NCBI GenBank assembly: GCA_027257055.1
Contig: JAPVLO010000991.1
Location: forward strand, 218,280-282,279
Origin: Cephalopachus bancanus
Lineage: Eukaryota; Chordata; Mammalia; Primates; Tarsiidae
Direction of reading: 5' to 3'
Length of the DNA stretch: 64,000 nucleotides
The position numbers and the translations under genes are program-made. The notes under the pieces were generated by a model. That model was given only the letters and a program-made list of their open reading frames with translations. It was not told where the DNA came from and made no database searches. Below, in pieces: positions 10,645 to 22,476 of this stretch (positions within the stretch are counted from its first letter, which is position 1; each line of letters begins with the position of its first letter).

Positions 10645-12392
10645 AAAAGAAACAAACAAAATAGGAGGTATATCACACTTCCAGACTTCAAACTTTACTA
10701 TAGGGCTACAGTAATCAAAACAGCCTGGTATTGGTACATGAATAGGCACATACGCCAATGGAACAGTATAGAGATTCCGGAAGCAAAGCCTCAATTTCTC
10801 AACCAACTCATCTTTGACAAAGCCTCTAACAACAACCACTGGGGAGAGGAGAAACTATTCAGTAAATGGTGCTCAGAAAACTGGCTGACCACATGCAGAA
10901 GACTGAAACAGGACTCTTACCTATCACCATACACAAAAATTAACTCTAAATGAATCAAAGACCTAAACGTAAAATCTCAAACTATACGAATCTTAGAAAA
11001 AGCAAGCCGGGCTCGGTGGCTCAGCCTGTAATCCCGTGCCTTTGGGAGGCTGAGGTGAGTGGATTGCCTGAGACCGCGGGTTTGAGACCCGCCTGGGCAA
11101 CTTGGCGAGACCTCATCTCTACAATAAATCAAAAATTGTGCCGGGCGTGGTAGCGTGCCTGTAGTTCCAGCTACTCGGAAGGCTGAGGCGGAAGGATCAC
11201 CGGAACCCAGCAGGCCGAGGCTGTGGTGGCCGGGAGCGGCCACTGCACTCCAGTGTGGGTGACAGAATGAGACTCCAACTCAAAAAAAAAAAAAGAAAAG
11301 AAAAGAAAATGCAGGAGACACCCTTATGGAAATTGGAACTAGCAACCAATTCCTATTTAGAGCCCGAAAGGCCAATACCTTAAAAATTAGGTAGACAAGT
11401 GGGACCTCATAAAACTAATGAGCTTCTGCAGAGCAAGAGAAACCACCAAGAAAGCATGGAGACAGCCCACAGAATGGGAAAATATATTTGCCAACTGTAT
11501 ATCTGACAAAGGCCTAACATCTAGGATCTATAAGGAACTCAAACATGCTGGCAGGAAAAAAACAAACAGCCCCTTTAAAAAGTGGGCAAAATACATGAAT
11601 AGACATTTCTCAAAATATGATATACAGGCAGCGAACAGACACATGAAAAAGTGCTCAGCCTCACTCATCATCAGAGAAATGCAAATCAAAACCACTTTGA
11701 GATACCACCTAACCCTTGTAAGAATGGCCATCATTAATAAAACAAACAACAATAGATGCTGGCAAGGATGTGGAGAAAAAGGAACGCTTCTACACTGCTG
11801 GTGGGAATGCAAACGAGTGCAACCTCTTTGGAAGACAGTGTGGCAGTGTCTGAAAGAACTAGAAATTGATCTTCCATATGACCCAGCAATTCCCCTATTG
11901 GGAACATACCCGGAGGAACTCAAATTATTCTACAAAAAAGATACCTGCACATGTATGTTTGTTGCAACTCTATTCACAATAGCAAAAACATGGAACCAAC
12001 CATGTTGCCCATCGAAGCTGGACTCGATAAAGAAAATGTGGTACATACACACAATGGAATATTATGCAACCATCAAGAAGGACAAATATATGGACTTCGT
12101 AGCAACTTGGACAGATTTGGATTTGATCATACTCAGTGATCTATCACAGAAACAAGGAATAGAGTACCATATATTCTCACTCATAAATGGACCTTGAACA
12201 ATTATAATAATATAAGAAAGGGACTGTCAGTAGTGGGAAACTGTCAGGGGAGGGGGCTGGGATTGGCAATTGAGGGAAACTGCTAGGAGAGGGAGGGGCA
12301 TACCTCATCAACAAGTGTACCTGCATAATCAATGTTTGTATACCTAACTCTGAATTGTACCCCACATCTTTGTAATGATAAAAAAATAAAAA
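10645..12392 (+). mobile_element. L1 3' part (ORF2 C-terminus), split by an Alu
   Basis: Starts at the ORF2 stretch 'cttccagacttcaaac' and continues past an Alu at 11006-11312. An open stretch of 259 codons at 11418-12197 covers the end of ORF2 with the cysteine motif [16 protein letters not shown] and [16 protein letters not shown]. It ends with a 3' UTR lacking the G-run of the younger copies ('ttgtatacctaactctgaattgtaccccac'), so it belongs to an older subfamily than the neighbours. Confidence 0.92.
11006..11312 (+). mobile_element. Alu SINE inserted in L1
   Basis: Starts gccgggctcggtggctcagc, ends 'gagactccaactc' plus A-tail. Flanked by a short duplication, 'agaaaaagca' before and 'agaaaatgca' after, which continues the L1 reading frame. 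High CpG content marks a young copy. Confidence 0.95.
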
Positions 12393-12621
12393 CCTCATAG
12401 TTAATTTTAAGCCAAAAAGACTTGGATCCTGGGGAAACCTGTCAAACACGTAAAAGAGTTGAAAGTTCTTCCTTCAACAAATCTCAGGTCACTCCTACGT
12501 AAGTTACTCTTCCAACCCAAGTAACAATCCAAAAAAATTCGAAAACAATATAGAAAGTTACATGGATATAAAAACCTTAACCCTTTAAAAGCTCAGTTTT
12601 CCTATGAAAGTTTTGTTTCCT

Positions 12622-12800
12622 AGCCAGGCGTGGTGGTGCGCGCCTGTATTCCAGTCACTTGGAAGACTGAGGCAGAAGGATCGCCTGAGCCCAGCAGTTC
12701 AAGGCTGTCATGGCCATGAGCGAGCCACTGCACTCCTGCACTCCAGCCTGGGCAACAGAGTGAGACTCCAACTAAAAAAAAAAATAATAAAGAAAAAAAA
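12622..12800 (+). mobile_element. Alu right monomer only
   Basis: Starts directly with right-arm text 'gccaggcgtggtggtgcgcg' and has an A-tail. The flanking duplication ttttgtttccta occurs before (about 12610) and after the tail (about 12803), so this is a complete insertion of one arm, not a broken dimer. Confidence 0.88.
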
Positions 12801-13097
12801 ATTTTTGTTTCCTAGGCCAGTTATTTTGAGGATGGGAATACCTGGTTCTTAGTTGCAACATACGAAATCCTGATTACATGGAACAATTTAGCCATGTCAA
12901 AAAAACAAACAAACAAACAAACAAGAGTACAGCATAAAGTTATACTGGAGTAAAACACTGCTTTTCTAGGTCTTCAAGGTAAAACCTGAAACCAGGGAAA
13001 ACCAAACAGTTCCTAGGAAGACATATAACAGAAATAGAACCTTGTTTGTAATTCGGAGAATGGCTGTTAAACAGATAGATTTTGAAATTTAAAAATT
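12801..13097. other. No recognisable element
   Basis: Contains a short (aaac)n run near 12900; nothing else recognised. Confidence 0.4.
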
Positions 13098-13512
13098 GGG
13101 TAGCTCACACCTGTAATCCAAACATTTTGGGAGGCCAAGGTGGGCAGACTGCTTGAGCCCAGAATTTGTCAAGATAACTAGACCTCCTCTTTACAAAATA
13201 AATAAATAAATAAAATTTTAAAAATCTGAATGGACATGGTGGCATGCGCCTGTAGTCCTAATTATCAGGAGGCTGAGGCAGGAGGATCGCTTGAGCCCAG
13301 GGGTTCAAAACGAACCTGTGTAACATAGCAAGCACTCGTCTCTACTGAAAAGTCAAAAAATTAGCTGGGTATAGTGGTGCGTGCCATTAGTTCCAGCTTC
13401 TTGAGAGATTGACTCAGGAGGCTCGCTTGAGCCCATGATTTGGAGGCTGCGGTGTACCGTGAGTACGCCACTGCACTCCAACCTGGGCAGCAGAGACCCT
13501 CATTAAAAACAA
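13098..13512 (+). mobile_element. Trimeric Alu-like SINE (old type)
   Basis: Three 7SL-type monomers follow one another: 13098-13190, 13220-13355 and 13360-13500. Each of the two later monomers opens with a 'gt/atggtggcatgcgcc'-like start after an A-rich linker. Sequence is of the older AluJ style (gcttgagcccag). Confidence 0.7.
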
Positions 13513-13517
13513 AAATT

Positions 13518-13812
13518 GGCCAGGATCGATGGCTCAGTCTGTAATCCCAGCACTTTGGGAGGCCGAGGCGAGTGGACTGCCTGAGCCCATGGGTTCGAGA
13601 CCAGCCTGGGCAACTTGGTAAAACCTCATCTCTACAATAAATCAAAAATTAGCCGAGCGTGGTAGTGCACGCCTGAAGTTCCCGCTACTTAGAATGCTGA
13701 GGCGGAAGAATTCCTGGAGCCCAACAAGCCGACGCTAGGGTGACCGTGAGCATACCACTGCACTCCAAGCCTGGGGAACAGAGACTCCAACTCAAAAAAA
13801 GAAAAAAAAAAA
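13518..13812 (+). mobile_element. Alu SINE
   Basis: Dimer from 'ggccaggatcgatggctcag' to 'gagactccaactcaaaa'. Immediately follows the trimeric copy. Confidence 0.93.
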
Positions 13813-13816
13813 TCAG

Positions 13817-14115
13817 TCCGGGCACAGTGGCTCAAGCCTGTAATCCCAGCACTTTGGGAGGCCAAGGCAAAAGGATTGCCTGAGCCCAGGGATTCAAGAC
13901 CAAACTGGGCAACTTGGCAAGACCTCATCTCTACAATAAATCAAAAACTAGCTGGGAATGGTGGTGTGCACCTGCAGTTCCAGCTACTTGGAAGGGTGAG
14001 GTGGAAGAATCTCCTGAGCTCAGCAGGTCAAGGCTGCAGTGGCCAAGAGGGTGCCACTGCACTCCAGCCTGGGTGACAGTGAGACTACTACTCAAAAAAA
14101 AAAAAAAAAAAAAAG
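13817..14115 (+). mobile_element. Alu SINE
   Basis: Dimer from 'tccgggcacagtggctcaag' to a 20-nt A-tail. Third Alu in a head-to-tail row. Confidence 0.93.
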
Positions 14116-14605
14116 TCAAAACCTCTTGCAATCTTACTAAGAATCAATTAGTATTTTAAGAAATCCTTGTTGTTTTAACACAGAGGGCCAAATTTTTAAG
14201 TTCTGTGTCAGTGTGTTTTAACATCAAAGCTCATTCTTTAGAAAAATCCATAAACAATTTCCTTCCAATTATATCCAACCTGATTACATATAAAATTCTT
14301 TTAATATAATTCATCATTCAAAGATCTTCTACAACTTGTTTAAAACTTCAGTTCTGCTATATACCTCCTCTTTAATAACCAGTCATTTTACTCTAGAACA
14401 AAGATTTAACACACAAGATTCTTCCTGAGACATAACTATACATCTTCACATTCATAATTTCTTCATATCTTTCTTACTGATTCCTTTCTGTCTTATTTCT
14501 ACTTTCTAAATTTATATTTAACTTTCCTGTAAACAACCTCTAAATTAGACAAAAATATTATTTTTCTCAATAAAGAACATATTTTATGCCTTTCTTCTTC
14601 TTCTT
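14116..14605. other. No recognisable element
   Basis: AT-rich; a (ttc)n run adjoins the next Alu tail. Confidence 0.4.
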
Positions 14606-14606
14606 C

Positions 14607-14895
14607 TTATTTTTTTTGAGTTGGAGTCTCACTCTGTCACCCAGACTGGAGTGCAGTGGCCGCTCCCGGCCACCGCAGCCTCGACCTGCAGGGCTCCGGC
14701 GATCCTTCCACCTCAGCCTTCCAAGTAGCCGGAATTACAGACACACGCCACCAGGCCCAGCTGATTTTTTGATTTATTGTAGAGATGAGGTCTCGCCAAG
14801 TTGCCCAGGTGGGTCTCAAACCTACGGGCTCAGGCAATCCACTCACCTCAGCCTCCCAAGGCACGGGATTACAGGCTGAGCCACCGAGCCCAGCT
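14607..14895 (-). mobile_element. Alu SINE, young
   Basis: T-tail, 'gagttggagtctcactctg' and 'gccaccgagcccagc' end. CpG-rich. Confidence 0.94.
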
Positions 14896-14969
14896 CTTAT
14901 TTTTTATTATTAAGTACATCTTACTGTTGGCACACATTATATAGAGAATTATTTATTCGAATTTTTAAT

Positions 14970-15260
14970 TCTTTTTTTTTTTTTTTGAGTTGGAGTCTCA
15001 CTCTGTCGCCCAGACTGGAGTGCAGTGGCCGCTCCCGGCCACCGCAGACTCGACCTGCAGGGCTCCGGCGATCCTTCCACCTCAGCCTTCCAAGCAGCCG
15101 GAATTACAGGCATGCGCTACCACACCCGGCTGATTTTTTGATTTATTGTAGAGGTGAGGTCTCACTGCCCAGGCGGGTCTCGAACCCGCGGGCTCAGGCA
15201 ATCCACTCACCTCAGCCTCCCAAAGGCGCGGGATTACAGACTGAGCCACCGAGCCCGGCT
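14970..15260 (-). mobile_element. Alu SINE, young
   Basis: Nearly the same sequence as the copy 75 bp upstream. The duplicated host text 'gaatttttaattc' lies on both sides (about 14957 and 15262), a clear target-site duplication. Confidence 0.95.
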
Positions 15261-15273
15261 AGAATTTTTAATT

Positions 15274-15985
15274 CTTAATACCCTTAAATTTTATTAAAAA
15301 CATAGGAAGCACAAAATCCTGAACTGCCTATCACAAGGCAGTACTATATAAATAAGAATCATTTTATAATTGCTAAAATGTCTCCCTACAATAAAATTTT
15401 ATGTGTATTTATAGACCCAAACATATTTAGAATATTAAATTTAAGAAGCCATAGACAGATATATTTATGTTCAGCAATTTCAGATTTGTAGTCTCACCTG
15501 AAAATGACCCTCATATATAATGAGTATTCATTATTTGGTGTAAAATTTCAAATTACATAAAGACGTATTTGTAGATATTTACCCTTATCTAATTTATTTT
15601 TAGAAGTTTACTGAGAATACTTAAGAGGACATACTATTATCTGTGAATTACTTTATATAACAGCATGTCAGGCAAGTATCATAAAAGTTAAGAACTTTTC
15701 AAAAGACACAGCCATTCCCATCAAACCAGCATTTTTAGAATAGTCCTTTTCACCAAAATATTATGAAATCACATCAACTTGAAAGGCATTTTTTTCTTAA
15801 CTTTTGAGTACTCATTTCTTACATAAGGCAATATGATACCATGGACAACTATAGCCAGACCTGTACATAACACCAGATACAAAAAAATGGTCTTGTAGTT
15901 TTAATTTTTAGTTAAACACTTAGCCACGGGTCTGATAAAACTCACTAGTTAAAAGGAAAGTTAGATTCAAACTGCATCTCTGTCA
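15274..15985. other. No recognisable element
   Basis: AT-rich sequence without recognisable features. Confidence 0.4.
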
Positions 15986-15989
15986 AACA

Positions 15990-17530
15990 GGTTTTAGTTA
16001 AAATCTGTCTCACATAGCTGAAGCCCTTACCAAACTTTAGAGAGAACAGAGTAACCAAGTACAGAGGTGCAGCGGCAGGAAGTGGGGGGGGGTGGTAACT
16101 GGAAGGAGTTTAGCTTGTCAACTGGAAAACCTATGAGTTTCTTTCCCACATCAAATGTTACCCAGCATTCCTAGAAGGTTGAAGACATCCCCCACCCCAT
16201 CATTTCTAGTCACTTTGGGCAAAATATAGTGCCTGGTGGGTTGACTGCTTGGGAACAGCTTCTTCCACTAGCTGGAGGTTGGCTAGGACACTCCCATTGC
16301 CAATGGCCCTCTTATTTACAATATGACCTTTCATTTGGCCCCAAGGGTCAACTGCTCTTTTGGCCAGGCAGTGGAGGCCCCGGTGGTCTTATGCATGCCC
16401 ATTTGCTTTTTTCTAACACATTTCTTCTTGTGGTTTGGCTGGTCATGGTCAAGAGCCAAGGTGAGCAGTGTAACTTTTTGTCTAATGTTGCCTTGATTTT
16501 GCCCTTTCTGAACTTGATCATGGTTGCCAAATACCTCAAAGGAAATCTCGACCGATTGAGAAACTGATATCCTCAACCCCCTCAATTTTTTCTGTAGGTT
16601 TTCCTTTATATCAGGGACATTTTGACTGATGAACCTCAGATTAACTAGTCTCCTGTTACCTGGATGCTGAGAGTCAGCATATTGCCTGTAAGCTTCAAAA
16701 AAACCTCTCAAGAAAGGCAAAGAGATTTTCTTTTGGCCCCTGTTGTACCTGCCAACTTGTGCCATTCGAGTCCTGCTACAATTAACATTCCCATTTTGTG
16801 CAGACATTTATCTGAGATGGAAAAAATAAGGCCTTGTACTAGGGGGTTGTTTGGGGCCTATAGTGTGGTTCTCGTGAGGATTCCTTCCCAGAGAATCAAC
16901 AGAGGCCTGATATCCCCTAGTCACCTGGAAGTACCCGAGGCTGGGGGGAGCAATATCGTCTGAGGATGCTCACTTAAATAATTTTCTAATTAGGCTACTA
17001 CTGTGACCAACAGTTTTTAATCTCCTCTTAAGCCAAGTATTGCTACACAGATCAGGAAACAAACAGACCAACCGAAACCAGGCCAGACTCTAATGTATTA
17101 CAGTCGAACAGAAACCAGGACCAGACTGGCACCAAATAAAATTAAGTATCTTATCGGTTAGAGTCTTTTTTTTTCTTTATTGGCACGAACGATCCACCAA
17201 AAGGGTGGGATGCAAACTCACAATCTTAGAAAAATGGTAGGCCTCAAACTTACAGTCCTACACCACAAGGATAAACCTGCAATTCACAATCCTAGAAGAG
17301 GATAGGCAATTTAATATGCAGGCGCATATAAACAAGATTACTCACCTGCAGCAGTTTTCCACAAAAGAAGTATCACCAAAAGGTCTGAAGTGCCACGTCG
17401 GGGAAGCAGGGACTTCGGTCCAACCTCAAGAAAAAAGTCTAGGTAGCCACAGCACCTCAGGCTGGCTAGTCCTATCTCCATCGCCAGAATTGTTAGTGGA
17501 GCAATCAATGGGACGGGTTCGCTGCTCAAC
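15990..17530 (-). mobile_element. ERV1 internal remnant: leader and gag
   Basis: Minus-strand internal region between the LTR at 17530-17936 and about 15990. Just inside the LTR, at 17150-17345, the minus strand shows a leader with three imperfect repeats of the form attgtga-tt-gca and a donor-like CTGCAG|GTGAGT at about 17340. Gag follows at 16820-16331. Confidence 0.65.
16331..16807 (-). pseudogene. ERV1 gag remnant (capsid C-terminal part)
   Basis: A 158-codon open stretch on the minus strand. Residues about 18-70 follow the gammaretroviral capsid pattern: YNRGQKKISLPFLRGFFEAY, then NVPDIKENLQKKLRGL. The charged region after it matches the capsid/nucleocapsid linker. No clean CCHC zinc knuckle is visible in the remaining codons. 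It is a relic, with stops on both sides. Confidence 0.75.
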
Positions 17531-17936
17531 GCCCATAGAAGCCAATAACCATGGCAACGGCTTTTGAAAATAAGACGTTATCACTGGTAAGAAGCCAGGA
17601 AGAAACACTCATATCTGCCCGAGGATGCGTTGGGTTTTATAAGCACAAGGTAATAAAGCATGGCCTGATTGGATCTTGCAATAAGGCTATGCCAGGAGGC
17701 ATGATCTGATTGGATCCGGCCATAGGGTGACACCAGGGCTCAATCTGATTGGATGCTAAATCCTGCCACGTGGTGTCCGCTTCATAATTCAGTCCCCATT
17801 CCTAGGTCCTAACACTTAGGTTCCACCTGAGGTTGCGTCCTCGGTTCATCTGGGCATGCTCCATGACATACAACTTTGGGGAACATGGCAACTGAAAAAT
17901 AAATCTCAACTTTGTTACATATCAGCTGAAATAGAT
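17530..17936 (-). mobile_element. LTR of minus-strand ERV1
   Basis: Homologous to the LTR at 4668-5084. On the minus strand it begins TGTAACAAAGTTGAG and carries a TATA-like cttataaaaccc (plus about 17635) and a repeated GATTGGATC-type CCAAT block ('ctgattggatc', three copies between 17660 and 17760). Confidence 0.75.
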
Positions 17937-19015
17937 TGCTCTTGTGCAGTTACAACAGGACACAAAATACAAATGTACATCCTGTAGTACTATTATTTAA
18001 ACAGTATGGTTTGGGCTAAAACTGCGGTGAAGAAACTCAATGGAAGAATTTAGAAACAACGCTAACTGTACCCACTAGTGCTCATCCCAATGCTCTTAGC
18101 AACTTTAAGCTTGAATTGAATATAAATAAATATATATTTCTTTTGGCGTGGGGTAACCAAGTAATATTCTCACAATTAAACACACATAACAGTGAATGCT
18201 TCATCTTTAATATAAAAAATAAACCAACACCTAGGCCACTGACATTGCAACTTAATATCGGTATTATTGATGTATTTCAAAAATATTTGTCACAAAAATA
18301 CTTTTGAAAGATATCCACCAGATATATATGTACAGAACATTGTCTAAAAATGAAATGTGGTAGGGAAGCAATATTTACTGAGGCACTAAATTTCTCACCA
18401 TAAATTATTTTAGCAATTATGTAAGAAAATACTATAGCCTTACAAAGCAATACAAGTTCTCCATTGTTATACGACATTACCAAATCTACAATCCTTTACA
18501 AGCCCCAGGGTTCATACCTCTTAAAAGGTGACAGAAAAAAAATTTCTAAACATTTTTTAAGGTGATAAAAGTACCTCCTATTAATGTTACCAAATAATGT
18601 AGAAGTGGTAGTAGTAGCAGTAGTGGCTGTAAGAGTGGCAACAGCCAATATTAACAGAAACAATGATAGTGATAGTAATCTAAATATAAGCAATGTACAT
18701 GGGACTGCCATGTTGGTATTTTCCTTTGACCCTTGTGCCAAAATAAATGTAAATTGTCTGGAATTCTGCCTACTTGCTAAATTTAATCCCTCCCTTAATT
18801 TGTTTTTCATAAAAAAAAAAAAAAAATCCCCAGATACTAGTACTTCAGAAGGAAGCCAAGGCAACACTGAATGAGCAGAAACCAAAAGCTTCCTGAACTT
18901 TGCTCAGCATACAAGTGCCCTTGTAAGATTAAGTTAGTAACATTTCTGCATACCACCAAGTATTCAGAAAAGTACATAAAGTCTTTGTAAATAAGACTTA
19001 ACATAAAAAGAAAAA
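17937..19015. other. Unassigned, with a trinucleotide-rich patch
   Basis: Contains a degenerate (gta/gtg)n patch at 18600-18640 that gives chance ORFs on both strands. The segment near 18340-18480 may be a very degraded relative of the hairpin module. Confidence 0.35.
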
Positions 19016-19017
19016 TA

Positions 19018-19312
19018 GGCAGGGCTCGGTGGCTCAGCCTGTAATTCCAGCACTTTGGGAGGCTGAGGAGAGTGGATTGCCTGAGCCTACGGGTTCAAGA
19101 CCCGCCCGGGCAACTTGGCGAGCCCTCGTCTCTACAATAAATTAAAAAAAAAAAATTAACAGGGCCTGGTAACACACGCCTGTAGTTCCAGCTACTTGAA
19201 CGGCTGAGGCGGAAGGATAACCGGAGCCCAGCAGATCAACGCTGGGATGGCGTGAGCCTGCCACTGCATTCCGGCCTGGGCGATGGAGTGAGACTCCAAC
19301 TCAAAAAAATAT
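19018..19312 (+). mobile_element. Alu SINE
   Basis: Dimer from 'gcagggctcggtggctcag' to 'gagactccaactcaaaa'. Confidence 0.94.
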
Positions 19313-19537
19313 ATATATACAACTTCTAGAAACGAACCTACTATGTAATGTGCAGACAGTCCTGAAGAAAGCAGCATAATTTGCCTGAGTTAAAAATGGC
19401 TGGGTTGCATACCTGGTCAAGTATTCCTATCAGGGAATAAGTTTAGTAATGAAATCTCTCGAAGATGTTTATGTCCCACAAGTCCGTACATTTTCATTCT
19501 ACAATTAGAAACTGATGTTGTATTACAGGAAACTTAC

Positions 19538-19806
19538 AAACTCACTCTGTCACCCAGACTGGAGTGCAATGGCACACTCCCAGCCACCGCAGCCTCGACC
19601 TGCTGGGCTGCGGCGATCCTTCTGCCTCAGCCTTCCAAGTAGCTGGAACTACAGGCTCGCTACCATGTCCGACTAAATTTTGATTTACTGTAGAGATGAG
19701 GTCTCGCCAAATTGCCCAGGTGGGTCTCGAACCCACAGGCTCAGGCAATCCACTCACCTCTGTCTCCAAAAGTGCTGGAATTACAGGCTGAGCCAGTGAG
19801 CCTGGC
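19538..19806 (-). mobile_element. Alu SINE without tail
   Basis: Begins abruptly at 'actcactctgtcacccag' with no poly-T, ending 'agccagtgagcctggcc'. Confidence 0.9.
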
Positions 19807-20780
19807 CAGCCTAATTTTTAAGTGCACAATATTGCAACTGCTAACAATGGGCACAATGTCATGCAGATCTCGAGAACATTTTCATCTTGCTTAAATTAAA
19901 CTTTATACCCACTGAACAAAAACTCCCCATTTCTCTCCTAATGCACCCACCCCCAACAAAGCATACACACACTACACAGGGTACATAAATAAATTTTGGA
20001 GGTGATAGACTTGTCATCTTGATTGTGTGAATGTTATCATGGGTGTATGCATATGTGAAACTTTTCATGTGCAGTTTTTGTTGTATGTCAAGTGTACCTC
20101 AAAATATAGCTTTTAAAAAAGATATTTTAAAACTCCCAGAATTTAGCTCTGAATACAAATCAATTCTATCTTAAAAACTTAAAGGAACTTAGGAAAATGA
20201 TGTTACTATAAACCATTGAATATAAAGTATCTGTGTCAGTTCAAGAAATAGAAAAAATAATTAAAGCAGATAAATTGCCTCTTTCTATCCAAATAGGACT
20301 GTCAGAGGTTACAGTGATTACTAAATTGTAGTAGTGGCTTAACAATTCATACCAATGTGACTTGTATAGGGCTGAGAGAACCTGTAATGAACAAATATTT
20401 AACAAATACTCTTTAAATATATATATTCATGTGTTATCACAAAAACAAGTATGTACCACCTGGATTAAAGGGTTGAATTTTAACATACAAACACAATATG
20501 TAATTTAAAATGTGAATCAATAGCCATAGATTTATGATTCTGTATTAATAACAGAAAGCATGTACCATGATCCCACTACAGAAAAACCATGTGCATCCAA
20601 CATATATTTTAATTCCTTTTATACTGATAGTAAATTTTCATTCAAATATGTTAAAGCATTTTGAATGCTAACATACTATAATGTTAATATACTAATTCAA
20701 ATATGTTAAAAGGTTGTGAATGTTAATATACCGTGAGTTCACATCAGTTAAAGAAGTTATATAGAATCTAGAAAGTTTGT
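19807..20780. other. No recognisable element
   Basis: AT-rich. A diverged local repeat around 'caaatatgttaaa...gaatgctaacatacta' is present twice between 20640 and 20735. Confidence 0.4.
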
Positions 20781-20782
20781 GC

Positions 20783-21445
20783 ATACAGGTGTGCCTCATT
20801 TTGTTGTGGTTTGCTTTATTGCACTTTGCAGATACTGAGCTTTTTTTACTAATTAAAGGTTTGTGGCAACCCTGTGTCAAGCAAGTCTACCAGTACAATT
20901 TTTCCAACAGCATGAGCTCACTTCATGTCTGTTACATTTTGGTAAATCTCACAATATTTCAAATGTTTTCATTATTATATTTCTCAAGGTTTTCTGTGAT
21001 TGATAACCTTTGATATTACTACTGGAATTGTTTTGGGGCAGCACAAACCCAGCACGTATAAGAGAGCAAACCTAACTGATAAATGTTGTATGTGTCCAGA
21101 CTGTTCCACCAACCAGCCATTGCCCCTTCTTGCTTCCTATCCTCAGACTTCCCTATTCCTTGAGACACAAAACTATTGAAATTAGCACAGTTAATAACCC
21201 TAGAGTGGTCCTGAAATGTTCAAATGAAAATAAGAGCCACAGCACTCTCACTTTAAATCAAAAGCTATAAATAATTAAGCTTAGTGAGGAAGACACGCCA
21301 ACATGTCTTAGTGAGATAAGCCAACAGCTAGCCCACTTGTGCCACAGTGAGATGAGTCATGAATGCAATGAAAAAGTTCTTGAAAAAAAATTAAAAGCGC
21401 TACTCCAGTGAATGCATAAATGATAAGATAGCAAGAGAAATATTT
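20783..21445 (+). mobile_element. Tigger1-type DNA transposon, 5' part
   Basis: Starts at the terminal inverted repeat-like 'acaggtgtgcctcatttt' and matches the Tigger1 left end ('gtttgtggcaaccctgtgtcaagcaag'-type text). From about 21215 it reads into the N-terminus of the pogo-type transposase, including a degraded SLTLNQKL...KLSEE helix-turn-helix stretch, with frameshifts. The element is cut off at about 21445. Confidence 0.82.
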
Positions 21446-21599
21446 TGAATATGTATGCAATGGAATAAATTAATCATTAAGACAAGAATTTAACATTTTC
21501 ATTAAAAATCATTAGAACATGATTTCATTAAAGCTCCACTTGGAATAGAATACTAGTAAGTCATTTAGCCTTTAAACACCCCCAAATTTCCCACCTTTT

Positions 21600-21743
21600 A
21601 AGAAGGTAAGGATTAAACTTCATCTTAGCAACACATGTAAAATTAATCATCATCATAGTTTCTGTCATATGAGTAGATGTTAGTAGTAATAAGCATCGTT
21701 TGGTAAATGATTACACATCTAAGAGGTATAGTACCTGTGGAAC
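21600..21743 (-). other. Exon-like hairpin module, diverged copy with good acceptor
   Basis: The minus strand reads ttatgttgcttttcag|GTTCCACAG, the same acceptor seen at 29819, 44264 and 45336. The interior is diverged; 'tctgtcatatgag' and 'ggattaaac' remain. No clear donor. Confidence 0.35.
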
Positions 21744-22157
21744 CTGAAAAGCAACATAATAGTACAAGGAATTTTATTATCACAAAATTCTACTCCTTAT
21801 ATGTAAAACCCATTTTCACTGCATTCTAAGCCAGATAATAATTGATGATATAAGCGTTTATTTAAATTTAATTCATGAAACTGTAAGTGTAATAATAATC
21901 TAACTAGAATGGACTCATATGTAAGAACTCATAAAGAACTCAGGTTTGAACAATGAGTTATACCCTTCCACCATAATGTTAGCGAAGGAAATGGGGATAA
22001 GAACATTATCAACATAAAAAAAGAAAAAAAAGGTGCCAAAAAAGCTCTTATCTTTTACAAATACTCATGAAGAACATATGGCTTTCTAAAAAAAAAAAGA
22101 CAAACAAAAAACAAATGTATGGCATGACGATGAGTAGATAAGCAGTATCTACATTGG

Positions 22158-22465
22158 TTTTTTTTTTTTTTTTTTTTTTTGAGTTGGAGTCTCATTCTTC
22201 TTGCCCAGGCTAGAGTGCAGTGGCACGCTCATGGTCACCACAGCCTCCACCTGCTGGGCTTAGGCAATTCTTCCACTTCAACCTTCCAAATAGCTGGAAC
22301 TACAGACACACGCAACAATGCCCAGCTAGTTTTTTTTGTGATTTATTGTAGAGACGAGGTCTCACCAAGTTGCCCAGGCTAGTCTTGAACCCCCGGGTTC
22401 AGGCAATCCTCTCGCCTTGGCCTCCCAAACTGCTGGGATTACAGGCTGAGCCACCGCACCCGGCC
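22158..22465 (-). mobile_element. Alu SINE
   Basis: 24-nt T-tail then 'gagttggagtctcattc'; ends 'gccaccgcacccggcc'. TSD candidate 'cagtatctac' occurs at 22142 and 22467. Confidence 0.95.
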
Positions 22466-22476
22466 CAGTATCTACT

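Noticed and set aside
18584..18885. ORFs of 96 and 129 codons with Val/Ala and Thr/Ala runs
   Set aside because: Both come from a (gta/gtg)n patch in opposite strands.
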